Source: Lyophyllum atratum (taxonomy: Eukaryota; Basidiomycota; Agaricomycetes; Agaricales; Lyophyllaceae). From it: a stretch of DNA of 64,000 bases. A program made the translations under genes and the position numbers. The stretch spans positions 434,001-498,000 of the forward strand of contig JACGCN010000024.1 in NCBI GenBank assembly GCA_014905825.1, in the 5' to 3' direction. How positions within the stretch are numbered: position 1 is the first letter of the stretch; every line of letters begins with the position of its first letter. The notes under the pieces were generated by a model that saw only the letters and a program-made list of their open reading frames with translations, was not told the origin of the DNA and ran no database searches. Positions 42,185-55,168 of the stretch are shown here, one piece after another.

Positions 42185-45100
42185 TCAAGCGTGCTGTGGA
42201 TCAGGCTTAACAAGCCACATAGAAGATTCCGACTGGGGTGGAAGCGTATACGCAGCAACGGGCGCTGCGTGTGGAGGATACGGCAGTATCATCGGTGGAG
42301 GGGGACGTGGCTGCAGTTGCCCAGGTCCAGATCCAGGTCCTGGCGCAGACCCGTCCTCGCCTTTCTTCTTCCTCCCATTCCCCGTCCCAACCCCGACCAT
42401 CTTCTTCTTCGGAGGCGGTGGCGGCGCCCCCGCTGAAGCTGGAGCCGGCTTCTTCTTCTTCGACGCAGCGCCCGCAGGCCCGCCTTTGATGATCTGCCCG
42501 AGAGCGCCCATCTTCATCTGGACGGGATTCGGCGGGTCGTCCGGGAGGACCACGGCCTCCATGGGCACGGGTGTTGATGAGGGGACAGGAGGTTCGACGC
42601 CCTGTGCAACAGGCGGATACGGCGGCATACCATACGCCGGCTGAGGCGGTGGTGTGGCAGAAACTTGTGTCGTCGCAGCCAACGTGTTGAAGCGGGCGTG
42701 GTAGTAGGCTTTGAGGAGGCCGATTTGGTCGTCGACTTTGGTAGCATTTAGGGGAATAAACGGTGGTGGGGGCGGGTATGGTGGCGGTGGTTCGGTAGGT
42801 TTCGCGCTGTAATTGGGGTGTTTAAAATCAATATAATGGGCTTCGAAAGTTAATACGTACACTGCGGACAACTTGTTCTGTCCCTTCTTCCCTTTGAGTA
42901 GCTTCTTTGGGATGCTGAGACTAGACATCCCAAACTCAGCTGCAATGCCCAACTCGCGAAGACCAAGATAGTCTTCTCCGAGAGCGTCAGCAAAGTCGCC
43001 ACTAGATACAAGTTATGGTTAGAGGTTAACGAGGTTCTAAACGAGGCGGCTTACATGGCGAGCGCCCCTGCTTCTTCTTCGTCCTCTTCATCGAACAGGC
43101 CCTCGTCATCCAACACTTCGGCGGCTGTCTGAAGAGTGATTTGAATTAGGGAAGTGCAGGCGTCGGGACAATGCTGAAGTCACGTACAGATTCCCGATAG
43201 GCACCGACAAGTTTCTTTTCCAAGTCAAGCAGCCGTACGCCATATCTCTCCACATCGTCCGAGATATAACGCTCGAGGTCCTGGACCTTCGAAGTTCCAC
43301 TTTCGAATAATGTGTGGAGGATTATTTCCTGATGTGAAAACTTGAGGAACAGAAAAACGAGATATTCGAAACGATGTAACTGACCTCTGGTGTCATCGTA
43401 GTGGAATACTTGTCGCACAAATATCGAATGGTACGTCCAACGTTGAGAAGGTACTCCGAGGCAACCCCAGCGAGGACATCTAACGCAACCTGAGAAGTAC
43501 CTGAAAGAATATGTCATCGACGCAGCCCAGTGGGAGAGGACGAAGACAATAACACACCTTGGAACCCAGCATGTTCCAACGTTTTCCCACTCATCCACTT
43601 CACACAATCCGCCGCATTCTCCTCTCCAATGTCCACACCCCCCATCCGCCGCTTCCCTTTGACCGTAGCACTCCATGGACGCTCATCTACCTTCTCATCC
43701 AAGTCTACACCATCCTCCTCGCCTAAAGCCATCGCCGGTGTTCCGCCGCGCGCACTGTACGGCATACCCTCGCCCCCACCTCCGCCCTCAGGATCCTCAG
43801 CATTTGTGCTGTTGACATTGAGAGCGGCGAACTTCGCATGTGTCTGCCTCAGCCGTTTCATCGTCTTAATATTGCCATTCATCATCCTCAGGAGCGACTT
43901 TGGCGCGGCCTCCTCTGTCTGCTTCTTGCGTCGCTTGGGCCGAATCTTCGGTCTACGGATAGGTGCAGAGTCCAATGTGGTGGCGGAGGAGGAGGCAAAG
44001 GGGATGTCAGGGAGGCCGTTTGCGAGCAGTTGGTCGGACTGTACAGCACCCCACCAGAGCTCTGAAACTTCGTCCTTCTCAAACGCGACAGGCGTGGCGT
44101 ATTGGGAACTGAAACGAGCGCGTTTCCGAGGCCGGTTATCCAGAATGCCGTTCCTGCAGGATGGATAGGGTTGAGTCTAGGGATAAACAGCAGTGTGTAG
44201 ACAAATTACGTACACGAGCACTTTGCGTTTATCGCCAGGTTTCTCGTCGACAGCCATGGCGTTCTCGGGAGTTGGTGTGCGGGGTGATTCAGATGTGCAT
44301 GGTAGCTCGACTGGAGCTGCGAGTTCTTGGAGCTTCGCGAGCAGGGATGCATCGTCGATCTTGTTCCTAATTGACGCTTCAGAAGTTTGCGTAATTTCGC
44401 GGTCAAGGCGCGAAAACATAGCCATTCCCTCTCGTGTTCGATTGATGGCAGGGGTATCGGGGAAAGGGACATCTCGGCGGGAAATGGGTTTGGCTGTAAG
44501 AGCTGGAGACGGTTGAATGTTCGGGGTAGTGGATTTAGAAATGGTGGGAATGGAGGGAGACCGGGTGTGCGAGTACAAACGACCATTGAGCGGCCCGTTT
44601 CCGTTAATCTTTGGGCGAGCGACATGAGTGGCAGATATATCGGAGGGGATAGGAGGGTCGGCGCGCTCCTTGCGATCCGTGATATACTTGAGTAGTCGAT
44701 CTCCCTTAACCTTAAGGCGTTTGACGCACGGCCGGAGAGGGTGGATCTGAAATTTCTTCAGGAGGGCTTGGGGCGCCAAGGACCGATACACGCACCTCTG
44801 CCGCATTATAGGTTAAACAGTTCGACCAAATGAGCTCCAAATCATCTTTAAACTCGCGCTTCGACTTGTATTGCTTTGATTTGACCTTCTTGAGCATAGT
44901 GGTGAAGTCCATGGGGTTGGGAATAACTATCAGGAGTTCAGTACGCGGTCGCACAGCTGGATATATATTGTCTGACCATCATAGTAGTCGGGCGCCTCTG
45001 CTCTTGATACTGGCTTTATGAATGCTTCGGCATCGTGGTTATCCTAGATACATGGTCAACGCGTCATAATAAGGTGAATCGAGGAACGCACGATCGTGAC

Positions 45101-45382
45101 AGTCTTCAAGTCGAGCAAGAGTCCTTCCAACGAGTCATAGAAGGCGTCAGACGCGGACACCTTGGAATCATAACTCTGGCGCTATTTGGAACAGTCAGAC
45201 CTCAAATCACGGATGAACTTATAGTCACTTACCCGGCTCTCCTTGACAGTCGTTAATAGTAGTTTGAGGTCGGAATCAGGGTAGGATGACTTGAGCTGAC
45301 TCTCTGTTAACGTCCGAAGGAGATTCTGCAGACGTGTCAGAGAAAATTACGGTGGATTCGTCACATATGAACTCACATTCAT
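42185..45382 (-). CDS. SPT7: SAGA complex subunit Spt7 (bromodomain, histone fold)
   Basis: Twelve exons: 45382..45377, 45325..45233, 45181..45092, 45043..44977, 44926..44796, 44746..44214, 44153..43558, 43500..43385, 43328..43188, 43128..43055, 43001..42861 and 42806..42185; 869 aa. The first exon encodes only MN, continuing [12 protein letters not shown]. The bromodomain (about 50-150) has [40 protein letters not shown] and the acetyl-lysine-binding Asn in [11 protein letters not shown]. The histone-fold region is at about 506-590 ([20 protein letters not shown]). The C-terminus is Pro- and Lys-rich ([20 protein letters not shown]). Spt7 scaffolds SAGA and pairs with Ada1. Confidence 0.92.
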
Positions 45383-46393
45383 CCTCTGAACCTCCGCATT
45401 CGTTGTTGAGCGTAGAAGTGAATGCGTGGTATTCGCACTCCGCATCGTGTTCGGCACTTTCCGGGTACATAAGGGACAGCCCATTGTTCCAAGCTGAGGT
45501 ATCAATCCCGTCCCTCTCAAAGCTCCCAGAAGGTGTATTCGACGCTGGGCTCATTTGTCCATGGAGGGCCAATGTTATGCGACAGCACTCCACTTATGAT
45601 CAACCGTATGCTAAGACGTCTGCACAGACTATCTTCCCCTTCTTGTGTCTAAAGATCGAGTATGTCTTCTATGGCACACTCTCAGAAACTGACCTCGAAG
45701 ATGATGCGCATCCCGGGTCTTCGCTTCGGGAATGTTTTGCTAGCCCGTTTCATGCCGTAAATCACTGGCCTGCTCTGTAGTTTTCCACGGGCTGCTGCGA
45801 TGCGCCCTTGTCATTTTGACAGATGACTGCTCAAGGTCTCATCTCATCTGCGACCCAGGCTGACCCACAGATGGTCATTACCCTTGTCTATTGTCTGTTG
45901 AATCCCCTGTACTTGTTTTGCCAACTCAAACCCAACTGACGAAAATAGAGCTGACCATACAAGACCATCATGATGCAATGATCATTAGCGTACCACCATG
46001 GAGACGACACACGAGAGCCTACGGGAATCGGGATGTTGAGGTTGCTCAATTATGTTGCCATCTAATTTACCGGCGGGTAGCGCTGCGTCCATGGCGACCT
46101 GGCCCGTCGTCGCAGTATGACCTCGTCCATGCTGTGCTGCCCGCTAGCCGCCGCTTCGCGCTGATGGAGGCAAGCCTATGCCGTCGTCAAGCTGCACAAT
46201 AACCACATATAAAAACCACAGCTCATCTCACCAGATTATCACAAACAGTGCTGGCGCTGATTCCCTCACCGCGCCTTCTTCAAGAATCTTTATAACGACC
46301 TTTCACGACAACTCACTTGATAACATCCTCCACACACGCTAATCGCACTCATCTACACCTACCACCTACCATCTACCACACCACCGCCTCATA
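45383..46393. other. Divergent intergenic region
   Basis: Between SPT7 (minus) and the small Ser-rich gene (plus). A frame continues upstream of the SPT7 start at 45386-45593 but does not join it in phase. TATAAAA at 46208-46214 lies 186 nt upstream of the ATG at 46394. Confidence 0.5.
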
Positions 46394-46783
46394 ATGACCT
46401 TCACGCTCGAATCCAACTTCTCTGCGCCCAGTGGTTCACGTACCACCCCATCCGCGCACAAACGGTCTTCGTCGAGTTCATCAACCTCTTCTACCACATC
46501 CACTTCATCCTCGACCTCCTCAAATGGCGGACACTCCCTGCGCGAACGTCGCGGTGTATCATTCCGGCTGTCCTTCACCGGCGCCCAAACCCCCGCCCCC
46601 ATGCCCTCACCCAAACACCAACCCGAGTTGCCCTTGTCCAATGTTCCACGAGGACGGCGCGCACTACCAATGCCTGTCGCTGTGTTTAACTACGATGCCG
46701 TCATGGGCAAGGCCGGTGCGAAGAGCGCGAGGGCCAGGGATTACGGGATGGGAGAGGATGGGTGGACCGTCGTGCTGTCATGA
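46394..46783 (+). CDS. Small serine-rich hypothetical protein
   Basis: A single exon of 129 aa. Residues about 12-45 are a Ser/Thr run. A more conserved-looking C-terminal half follows: SLRERRGVSFRLSFTGAQTP, PRGRRALPMPVAVFNYDAVM and GMGEDGWTVVLS. I do not recognise the family. No signal peptide or membrane segment; probably intrinsically disordered and basic. Support is the codon use, the TATA box and the clean start context (CTCATAATGACC). Confidence 0.55.
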   Translation: MTFTLESNFSAPSGSRTTPSAHKRSSSSSSTSSTTSTSSSTSSNGGHSLRERRGVSFRLSFTGAQTPAPMPSPKHQPELPLSNVPRGRRALPMPVAVFNYDAVMGKAGAKSARARDYGMGEDGWTVVLS

Positions 46784-47133
46784 ACTATAATTATCACCTG
46801 AAGACTCTTTCGTGTAGGGAGCATCAAACCTTAAAAGCATAACCTATTCGCTGCCTGTATAATTTGTAATATCTTCCAGTAATCTACCTAATGGATTGTG
46901 TTTTGGAGCCTTTTCGAATCGCTCAGCTTCCTCATAGCGTTTCATTAACACGAATAGCCGGTATTATTAGTAGAGTAGAGCGTGGCTCCTGTAATTACTA
47001 TCCACATAGCGGTATTCAGAGAAGATCTACGTCACAGTCCCGAAGCGCCCAACTCTGCTCCCAACTCCCTCACCAGATCCCTCAAGCCCAAGTCTTCCTC
47101 GATCTAAATACCACAACATAGTCAAGCACAAAT
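46784..47133. other. Convergent 3' flanks
   Basis: AT-rich spacer between the small Ser-rich gene and the sugar transporter 3' end. No gene seen. Confidence 0.5.
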
Positions 47134-49497
47134 CTAAAGACTCACCATCTCCATCACACGTACCTGCTGCTTCAGCTGAACATCCTCCAGACCAACCGAC
47201 GACTTGAACACCGCATCGATCTCTTCAAGCGATACATTGGCTGTCTCTGGTACGATGTACGTTGACCAAAAGTATGCCAAGGCGCAAGCGACCGCGAATA
47301 CCATAAATGTCGCTCTATGATCGTTCATCTTCAGCGAGTGAAGGGAGATGCTAACCCTGGCCACGTACGGAGGCGAAAATTCCATAATGACAGGCGTGAT
47401 CAGCCCAATCAAAACTAGTCGCAAAAACACGCTTGAATGACCATGGGTACGATTACGTGGGGAAATAGACCTACAGTTGTTAAGCCAATTGGACGCGGTC
47501 GACAAGGCCACACCTTTACTCCTCATCGACAAAGGGAACACTTCACTAGGCAGGACCCAGCCGATCGGACCGAAGGAAACGCCATACGCGGCAGTGAACG
47601 TGTATATGCCTCTGGATATACGAAACAAGGTAAGAGAGGATACCGTCCACTGTAGAGAGGACGTACGCGACCGCAGCCCAGGCGGCGGTGGAATGTGCCG
47701 CCCAATCAGATTCGAATTGAGAGACCTATTGATCGCTGAGGACTTATATCGAAGCTTGCATACGGATTCATGACGTACTAAAAGTGCGATAGTGAGATGG
47801 GAGGCTGCCATCAAGGCGCTGCCGCTCCTCAAGAGAGGTTTTCTCCCTGAAAGGCATTAGGGTTATTGCTGCAGTTTTCATGCAGTACTAACGCACCCAA
47901 GCGGTCGATATATAGAATGGCCGGAATGACTGCCAGGAACTGGACTATCCCAATGCCGCCAGATACGAGTAAAGTCACTGTATCGCCGCGTAATCCGACA
48001 CTGCGGACGATAGTCGGACCATAATATAGGAGGGCATTAATTCCGCTCCATTCTGTGACACACGAGTTGTAAGCCAACTTGCCCCGGTCTGCGAGGGAAG
48101 ATAGACTCACGCTGGAAGACCATGACAAGAACCCCGACCATCGTTCTATCTCGGTACTTGCGCTTGAAGAGGCGCCGCCATGAGCGAAGCTCCGCCTTGA
48201 GACTCCATGATTGAAGCTGGTTGTCGCTGTCGACGCCATCATCGAGCGCCCGTAGAACTAAAGTCGCTTCCACTCTCATCTCAAGAAGTTCTATCTGAAA
48301 CATTATGTCTTAGATGTAAGTAGAGAGATGAAACAAGATGGAACTCCTGACCTGTAGCAAGGGATCCTCCTGGGCCTCCTCCGGTGTCCTCAGTCTCAGC
48401 CGTGCCAAACTCTCCAGAGCATCGTCATAACGACCATGTAGGACCAGTAGTCGCGGGGATGGCGGAAGGAAGAAACACCCGAGGCCGAGTATTGCACCTG
48501 GCACAAGTTGGATCGCGAGTGGTATTCGCCATGAAGCCGAAGAAGGTACTAGAAGAGGATACGCGAATGATTTTACACCCATAGAGAGGCCACGTACTGG
48601 AACGCGTGATAAAACCAGTCCAAAATCCAAATACGACGCCGAGGACGATGGAGAACTGTTCAAGAGCCATGAGGGATCCTCGAACTTCGGGAGGGCTGAT
48701 TTCAGCCATGTAAAGGGGGGAGAGCATGCTGCACGATCCACTTTATGAGACTGCCAATGCCTAGAACAAGGACAATACTTGAATACCTCAGCGCCCCAAC
48801 ACCAATTCCACCAATGGCGCGTCCAATGAAGAGATGGCTTAGCGACTGTGCACCGCACTGAAATGCTGATCCTATACAGAACACAACTAGAAGAAGCGTG
48901 AGGAAAGAGCTATTAGGAATGATAGATGGCTCCGCACCACATGCAGCAGATATAGAATGTCGACGCGAATATCGATCGGCCAGTGTTCCTGCCGCAAGAG
49001 CTCCGAGGAGGGCGCCAAGTTCCAGTACAGCAGCTTTTATGAAGAGTTAAGTGGACTTAATGTCGGAATTGTAATAATCATACTCATGCTCCCTTTCTGT
49101 AGAGGTGTTATCGGCCAGCGTTGCAGGAAATCAGACATGACCAAAACGTTCGCAATCTGAGGAAACAGTATCGAACATGGTTGGATAGTTGGGGTACAGA
49201 AGGACACGACACACGCACTACTCCTTGATCATAACCAAACGTCAATCCACCAATCGACGCGAAGAAGGCGCATATGAGCGCATAATAATTGTGCAATAGC
49301 CCCGCTATCCCTTTCGGCCCGTAAGTGTAGGCGTATGTATGTCCATCTGCTTGGAGGTCGAATGTTCCTCTGAGCTTTGCATTGTGGCCAGAGAATACGG
49401 TGTCCCTGTGAGTGTTGGTATGAGGGTCATGGTTGTCCGTGAGCGGTTCCGCACTTCTAGGAAGTGCTATGTAACCGCCATCGCGGGTTGTCTGCAT
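47134..49497 (-). CDS. MFS sugar transporter (sugar porter family)
   Basis: Thirteen exons: 49497..49219, 49156..49084, 49033..48938, 48886..48787, 48728..48598, 48548..48352, 48294..48111, 48052..47897, 47846..47779, 47725..47667, 47611..47475, 47414..47369 and 47314..47134; 568 aa. Motifs in order: GGLTFGYDQGV (TM1), LGALLGALAAGTLADRYSRR (loop 2-3 signature), IGRAIGGIGVGAL, YMAEISPPEVRGSLMALEQF, QWSGINALLYYGPTIV (TM7), DRLGRKPL (loop 8-9), YGVSFGPIGWVLPSEVFPLS and FWSTYIVPETANVSLEEID (PET-x motif). Plasma membrane, proton-coupled uptake is typical for the family; the substrate cannot be read from sequence. The cytosolic N-terminus of about 70 aa is unusually long. Confidence 0.9.
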
Positions 49498-49776
49498 TAA
49501 AGGTGTGGTGAGAACAACTAGGAATCAGGATATGGCTTATGATGACGGACCATACGTCCACGCCCAGCTCTTTGAATAGGATAAGGATATCAAATGGGTG
49601 CACAGGTCGGCCAACAGAGGTATCTCAGGTAAGGTTGAGGTATACCGTGTCAGCGCAGTCAAGGCACATGAGTCGAAGTCGAATTGACCTGTAGTGATGA
49701 CATAATATATCAAACCCGTGGGCTGAACAAAAAGCAAAAACCGATTCGGCGCCACGGAAACTGCCTACATATCATT
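49498..49776. other. Upstream region of transporter and U6
   Basis: Shared intergenic region between the transporter start (minus) and U6 (plus). I see no convincing TATA at the usual -30 position of U6. Confidence 0.4.
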
Positions 49777-49800
49777 GTCCCCTTCGGGGTGACATACGAA

Positions 49801-49831
<31 letters not shown>

Positions 49832-49896
49832 GGCCCCTGCACAAGGATGACACGCTTTCCCGGAGTGGTAGATCTACGGATCTCAATATTTATTTT
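49777..49896 (+). ncRNA. U6: U6 spliceosomal snRNA
   Basis: 5' hairpin GTCCCCTTCGGGGTGAC, then ATTGGAACGATACAGAGAAG with the invariant ACAGAGA box, the AGC triad in GATTAGCATGG, and the internal stem-loop GGCCCCTGCACAAGGATGAC. The core is canonical from 49777 to about 49855. After GACACGC the 3' tail (TTTCCCGGAGTGG and on) is unlike the tails I know. The end is set at the TTTT run 49893-49896, a likely RNA polymerase III stop. Confidence 0.9.
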
Positions 49897-50249
49897 GTTC
49901 CTTCCTGCCTACGATTGTGCCGTGCAAGTTGCACTTTTGCAGCATAGGCGTTATGGGTACAGGCAACTGATTACGAGCTCGAGGCGGGCGAAACATCTCT
50001 CATTCCAAGCCTTGGGAGGCAACCACCATTGAGCCACACCGAGCATATGCCTCTGCATTTGACATGGGACAAGGCGCAAGGGCTACATTCTTAAAAGGTT
50101 CGTAACTCGTCACGCAAGGTAGAACCTGCGCTATTTGACTCTCATTGAGGAGGCTTGACCGTTTTATTGGGTATGGATAGATTATTACAGATTTGGTATG
50201 AGTTAATTAGGGACATTCCAATAATTTCCATGCTGACATCCTACATAGC
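49897..50249. other. Spacer between U6 and the BRCT gene 3' end
   Basis: No recognisable feature. Confidence 0.4.
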
Positions 50250-53200
50250 TTACGGTTTCGAACCGGCAACCCTATAGCTCTCATTCTTCCAATTTATCTC
50301 CTGCTTCAGAGCAGAAGTTAAAATAAGCTCGTGGGTATACACCGGGTGAGCCTGCGCGACGGGTCGCCATATCGATGCGTCTTCTGGGCATGAGATGATA
50401 AATCGCTCAGGGCTAGCATTGAGTATCCGCAGCGTAGGGGGTTGCGTGTTGACCTAGTTACAAGAAATCACAATGTCAACCGGATGGACTTGTGGGATGG
50501 TGGCGAGAGTTGCCTGACCTGACCGCCACAAGCAGTGACAACATTCTTGAGCAGTTTGATGTCGATAGGCACCTTGGGAGTGATGTAGAACACCATCTTG
50601 GAAAATAAAGTGCCTTGGAGCTCTTTCGCCCGCGCAAGGGCATCCGCTAGTACAAAGTCGAATTTGCCTTCATTACCCTTGTCATTCAGGAAGTATTTCC
50701 CTTCATCTGCACGGATTAAGAAATGTCAATTATGCGGCCATGTTGATACCAGGCGACGGCACTGACCAAGTAGCGTTTTGGCGGCAGCCGATTCCGTCGC
50801 CCACTTCTCCGTCAGAATAAATGGAGCGTTCGCCAATGCACAGAGGAATTTCTCCGTGCGCACCAGGTGTGGTGCAAGCAGGTGTGTACATTCGGCAGGT
50901 CGCGTCGTGATTTTGACACCGAGTTTTGTCAAAACCTGAAGATTTGATGCAAGGTTAAGCAATGGGCGGGCGGCGATGCGCCCTACGGACGAACCTTCAC
51001 GACGTCCTCAGACAATGTCACTTGAGTCGTCATTAGCCTGACAGTGCCAGACTTCTTCGAACCCGTGCTGGACATACGAAAAAGTGTGAGCGTTGCATCA
51101 TACGAGGTCGACGAATATCCAGACCTGGCATTCAAATCACTTGCTTTCGCCGCCTTTTTAGCCTTCCCATCGGCTTTCTTCACTGACGGTACCATTTCGA
51201 CGATCCCGCGGTCATCATCGACAGCCTTCTTCCCTTTCCCTTTCCCCTTCGCAGGTTTCGCAGGTTCCGGTTCCTGTTCACTCTCATCCTCAGTTGAAGC
51301 CTTCCGCCCTTTCTTGGCATCAGGTGCAGATAACCTCCTACGCTTCGCATCCCTCGTTTCTTCCTCTCCCCCCTCTTCCTCCTCCTCCTCTCCCTTGGTC
51401 GATTGCCTCCTCTTCCCCGCGCTGGTACTGCCAGAAGGAGCAGGAAGGCCATTGACACTCGCGCCTAAGCTCCGCCGTCCCTTCCCTGCACTCCGCATCT
51501 CCTGCTGGTAGTTCATCACGTCCGGCATAATCTCATCGTGGAGCTTCTGCGTTGCCTTAGTTGCCGCACTACGCTTCGTTCTTCCGCTAATGACAACCGA
51601 CATGTCGTCTTCGCCCGCACTAGGAGCTGTAAGGGGCGAGGAAGCAGCAGGAGGCGGCGGTGGTGCAGGCTTGGCCTTGGCCTTCGACTTGGGCGCTGAC
51701 CCCGAAGGCACAGCAGTGGACCGACTTGTAGATGCGCGCTCGCCAGCTGTGACACGAATGCTTTCTGTCCGCTTCACCGATGTGTGTACGGTGGCGGTGA
51801 CAGCTTTGGGAGGCGATCTCTTGGTGCTCAATGTCAACTCAGGTAACAGGACGGAGACGACGCGTTTGGGGGTCTTGGAGGGCGAGGGTGCCAAAGGCGT
51901 CTGTACGGTAGTGGTCGATTGTCGCCCTTTGGGCTTGGCTGTAGTAACTATCGACTTTTTCTTTGCAGGAGGGGGTGGTGGTGGTGGTGCATCGTCCTCG
52001 TCCTCGTCAGTTTCTGATTCAGGAGGCTTGCTTTTGCCTCCCTTCTGAGTGGACGATTGAGCCTTGTTGACCAGGAATTGTTTCGCCTTGGGCACCGGTG
52101 GAGGTGTCGCATCGTCATCATCCTCCTCCGAAGCAGGCGGCGTCGGTACCTTCTTCGTTTTCGAGGTGGACGCTCGAGGCGTCACAGTAGTCTTTGTCGG
52201 CTTCTTGACCGACGGCGGAGCATCGTCCTCCTCCTCGTCCTCGGATTCTGGCGGTTCGATGACCTTTTTGCCTTTACCAAGCGGTTTCGGTTTGGGCCGC
52301 GCAGTCTTCTTCTCCACTTCCAACACCTTCGCCTTCCCTTTGGCCTTCGATGTGACCGCAGCGACAGCATCCTCCTCTGATTCGATCTCAGGACCGCTTT
52401 CCTCGTCGCTTTCCACCCTCTGTTTAGATTTCCCCTTAGCCTGCTTCCCCACCGACGGCCTCTTGCCCTTGTTGGCGGTAATCACCTCCATCCCTGAATC
52501 CTGTTCGTCGTCTTCGCTAATCACCTTCCTCTTCCCCGCCCTCTGGCTCTTCTTGACGACTACCACCTCCTCTACCTTCGCTGTGTCTTCCTCATCATCG
52601 CTGAACACTTTCTTGCTAGGAGACTTCTTCAGCCCCCTCTTCTTCGGCTTCACTGCTTCTTCTTCGGCCTCTTCCTGCTCGTCGCTACTAGCGTCCTTCG
52701 CTGCCCTCTTGGCCGCCCTCGAAGAAGACGTCACCACCTCATCCATAACCCACGAGTTACTATTCTCCCCAAGCCGTCTCACGAGCTTAGCCTTCCCCTT
52801 CTTCACTGATTCAACCACTTCGACCTCATCGCTGCTGCTGCTGCTGCTGCTCGCGTGTCCATTCTCAACCACACGTGTCCGCTTCTTCACAGGTGTCACC
52901 TCCATCTGCCCGCTCTTCCGCCTCGTGACGCGCACCTCGGGCGTCGAGCTCCGTTCCTCCACTGGAGTTGGTTTGGGCGCGCCTTTGGGTCGAGGTTTCA
53001 CGCGTGTTTTGGCGGTGCTCTCTCCCTTCTCCTGCAGACGCTCCGCCATGCTCTTCGCTGACTTCGGCGTGGGTGTAGGTCTCGAAGGGGGTGGTGACTC
53101 CTCCTCATTTTCCTCCTCCGGCACCTCGTTCCCCTCTCCATCGACAACCATGTCCATCCCATCCTGCGGATCCTCGTCAACATACAGATTTGGTAGCTCC

Positions 53201-55168
53201 ACCTCCATTTGCACGTCCCCATCACCGTCCAGGTGTATCCCAACAGCCTCTTCGACCTCTCTTGCATCCCGCGCGCTATTCTGCGTCCCAAGTAATGCAG
53301 CCTTCTTCTTCTTCCCAGCCTCCATAGCGACATCCTCCTCCATTTGCGCTTCCTGCTCAAGCTCGAAGGCATCCTCCTGTTCGAGGATCTCGAGCTCGTC
53401 CTCTCCAATGTCTTCCACCACTCGCCCGACCCCACGCTCTCCGAGCATCAGCGAGAAATCTACACCAGGAGGGAACACGATATATTTCTCCAGCGCGACA
53501 GTCAAGTTGCGCCATTTGACGAAACAGTCCTCCAGCCACGTGTGATTCACAACCGGGATAGACCACGAGGCAGCTTTGGACGTCTTGGTGCCGGATATAC
53601 TACGCGCGCGGGTTCGAGATGAGCACATAAGGGAGATGCTCAGTAGACGTACTAGGCTGCGATGAGAACAGTGTTCTTTCCAGACATGCTGGGTGTAAAG
53701 GTAGCACCCATGGCGGCGATGAGTCTCTTGATGTATTCACGCGACTCGCCGGTATAGTTTGTTACCGTGATTTCCTGTATTGCTAATTTAATTTCTGAGT
53801 TATATACAATAAGAGTGGATTCCTCGTACATGGGCAGAAAAACCGTCGATGGTTCGCCTCGGTATCGGGTACCAAAGGAGTTGACTCATGGGCGGGGAGA
53901 GTACACCCACAGCCTGAACATGGAATAGCCATGGAAGAGTTCCGATAGTCTTAGCCTGCCTCACAGCCTACCGGGGAAATTAGAGATACGCGGGAGCCGT
54001 AAATAGGCTGGACGTACCTGAACGTAGGCCTTTCCACTCCTATAACGCGTCACAAAGACATCGCACGAGTCCACAGCAGCCACTTCCTCGTCCCTACCCT
54101 CGCCAGAAGGTACAATTTCCCCACCTGCACGTTGTATCTCCGCCTCCACCGCCTCTCTCCTCCCGTCGACAAGCACCAAGCTGCGTCCCAGCAGCACACG
54201 GCGACCCTGCCAGACATTCTTCGCCTTCTTCGGTGACACTGCCCCGCTTGATTGTGAACTTGGGTCGACCCCGTTAGGCAGAGGCGCACCAGGCGTCAAG
54301 AGTTCAGCGGTTCGGTACAACGTCTTCTTCTCCGAGTCAAGTTTGCGAAGGGCAGCCCTCTTCACGGCGTCCTCCCTCTCCTTCGCTGTGTCCTTCTCGT
54401 TGTCGTTACCGGCCAGGCTCCTCAGAAAGGGCGGGTCGGGCCACTCGTAGGGTGTAGTATCCAGGTGTGCTAAGCCTAGGCGCACAGCATCATCGAACCA
54501 ATGTGGGAGGAGCACCTTGACTTGAGTGTGTTCCTGGAAGTGCAAGGCGGTCGCGTATTTGGGAGAGGTTTGGGAAATTACGAAGAGATGTGTAACATCT
54601 TTGGTTAGACCAGTTCGCCATTGGCCACCAAGGGCTGTAATTCCTGCTGAGAGGACTTCAAGGTCTGATGCAGGAAGCTAGACGAAATGATGTCAGCCCC
54701 ACAACCTGGATAGTAGGCAGATGGTCCTGAACCTCAGCTGCGCAGGCCACGACGCCAGAAAAGATCATAGCTGGATCTGCAGAGTAGCATGAAGGCCTAC
54801 ATTGGAGTGTAAGCTTGTTTCGGCGTGATGATTCTATAGGACTGGTATAGCTCACGGCTGTAATTTGCCAAGTAGCACCGATCTATCGACCCACTTATCC
54901 TGCACAATCACATAAGAACTAGCGAACTATCCACTGAATAATGCTAACGCACGGTTACGACCAAAAGGGACCCCGCTTCCTCACGCGCCACGACCTCTTG
55001 CCACCGTTCGAATGTATTGGAATTTGTGATGAAGTGGGTGAGGGTCGAGTCATCGATTGAGTCCACCGGGGTGGCCCCATTGCTATCAAGAACTTGGGAT
55101 AGCTCAGCGACGCGAATTTCTGGTAGTGATGGGGGTAGGAAGTAGCGTACACCTTCGAAGAGGTGCAT
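50250..55168 (-). CDS. Multi-BRCT protein of Rtt107/Brc1 type
   Basis: Ten exons: 55168..54953, 54899..54856, 54796..54733, 54677..54018, 53967..53830, 53774..53653, 53599..50995, 50935..50767, 50706..50519 and 50453..50250; 1469 aa. N-terminal BRCT repeats: LFEGVRYFLPPSL, SADPAMIFSGVVACAAELPA, ITALGGQWRTGLTKDVTHLF, VWQGRRVLLGRSLVLVD, VTNYTGESREYIKRLIAAMG and SIPVVNHTWLEDCFVKW (conserved Trp). A large disordered middle (exon 7, 868 codons) is rich in KKGKAK, acidic SDDEE patches and PPPPP. The C-terminus has two more BRCTs (LTKLGVKITTRPAECTHLLA, FILTEKWA; KMVFYITPKV, ACGGQVNTQP). Four or more N-terminal plus two C-terminal BRCTs is the layout of the replication-stress scaffold Rtt107/Brc1, whose C-terminal pair binds gamma-H2A; orthology is inference. 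The start is the first ATG of exon 1. Confidence 0.85.

Noticed and set aside
41910..42644. 244-codon plus-strand Gly-rich open frame
   Set aside because: Antisense to the Pro/Lys-rich C-terminus of SPT7, whose frame is supported by conserved exons.
45386..45593. Open frame upstream of SPT7 as an N-terminal extension
   Set aside because: It cannot be joined in phase through the GTGAGT donor at 45376 without creating a stop, while MN/NLLRTL matches the expected Spt7 start.
52064..53545. 493-codon plus-strand open frame
   Set aside because: Exactly antisense to the low-complexity, acidic/Lys/Ser-rich exon 7 of the BRCT protein; its Ser/Phe-rich product is the shadow of biased codons, with no domain.
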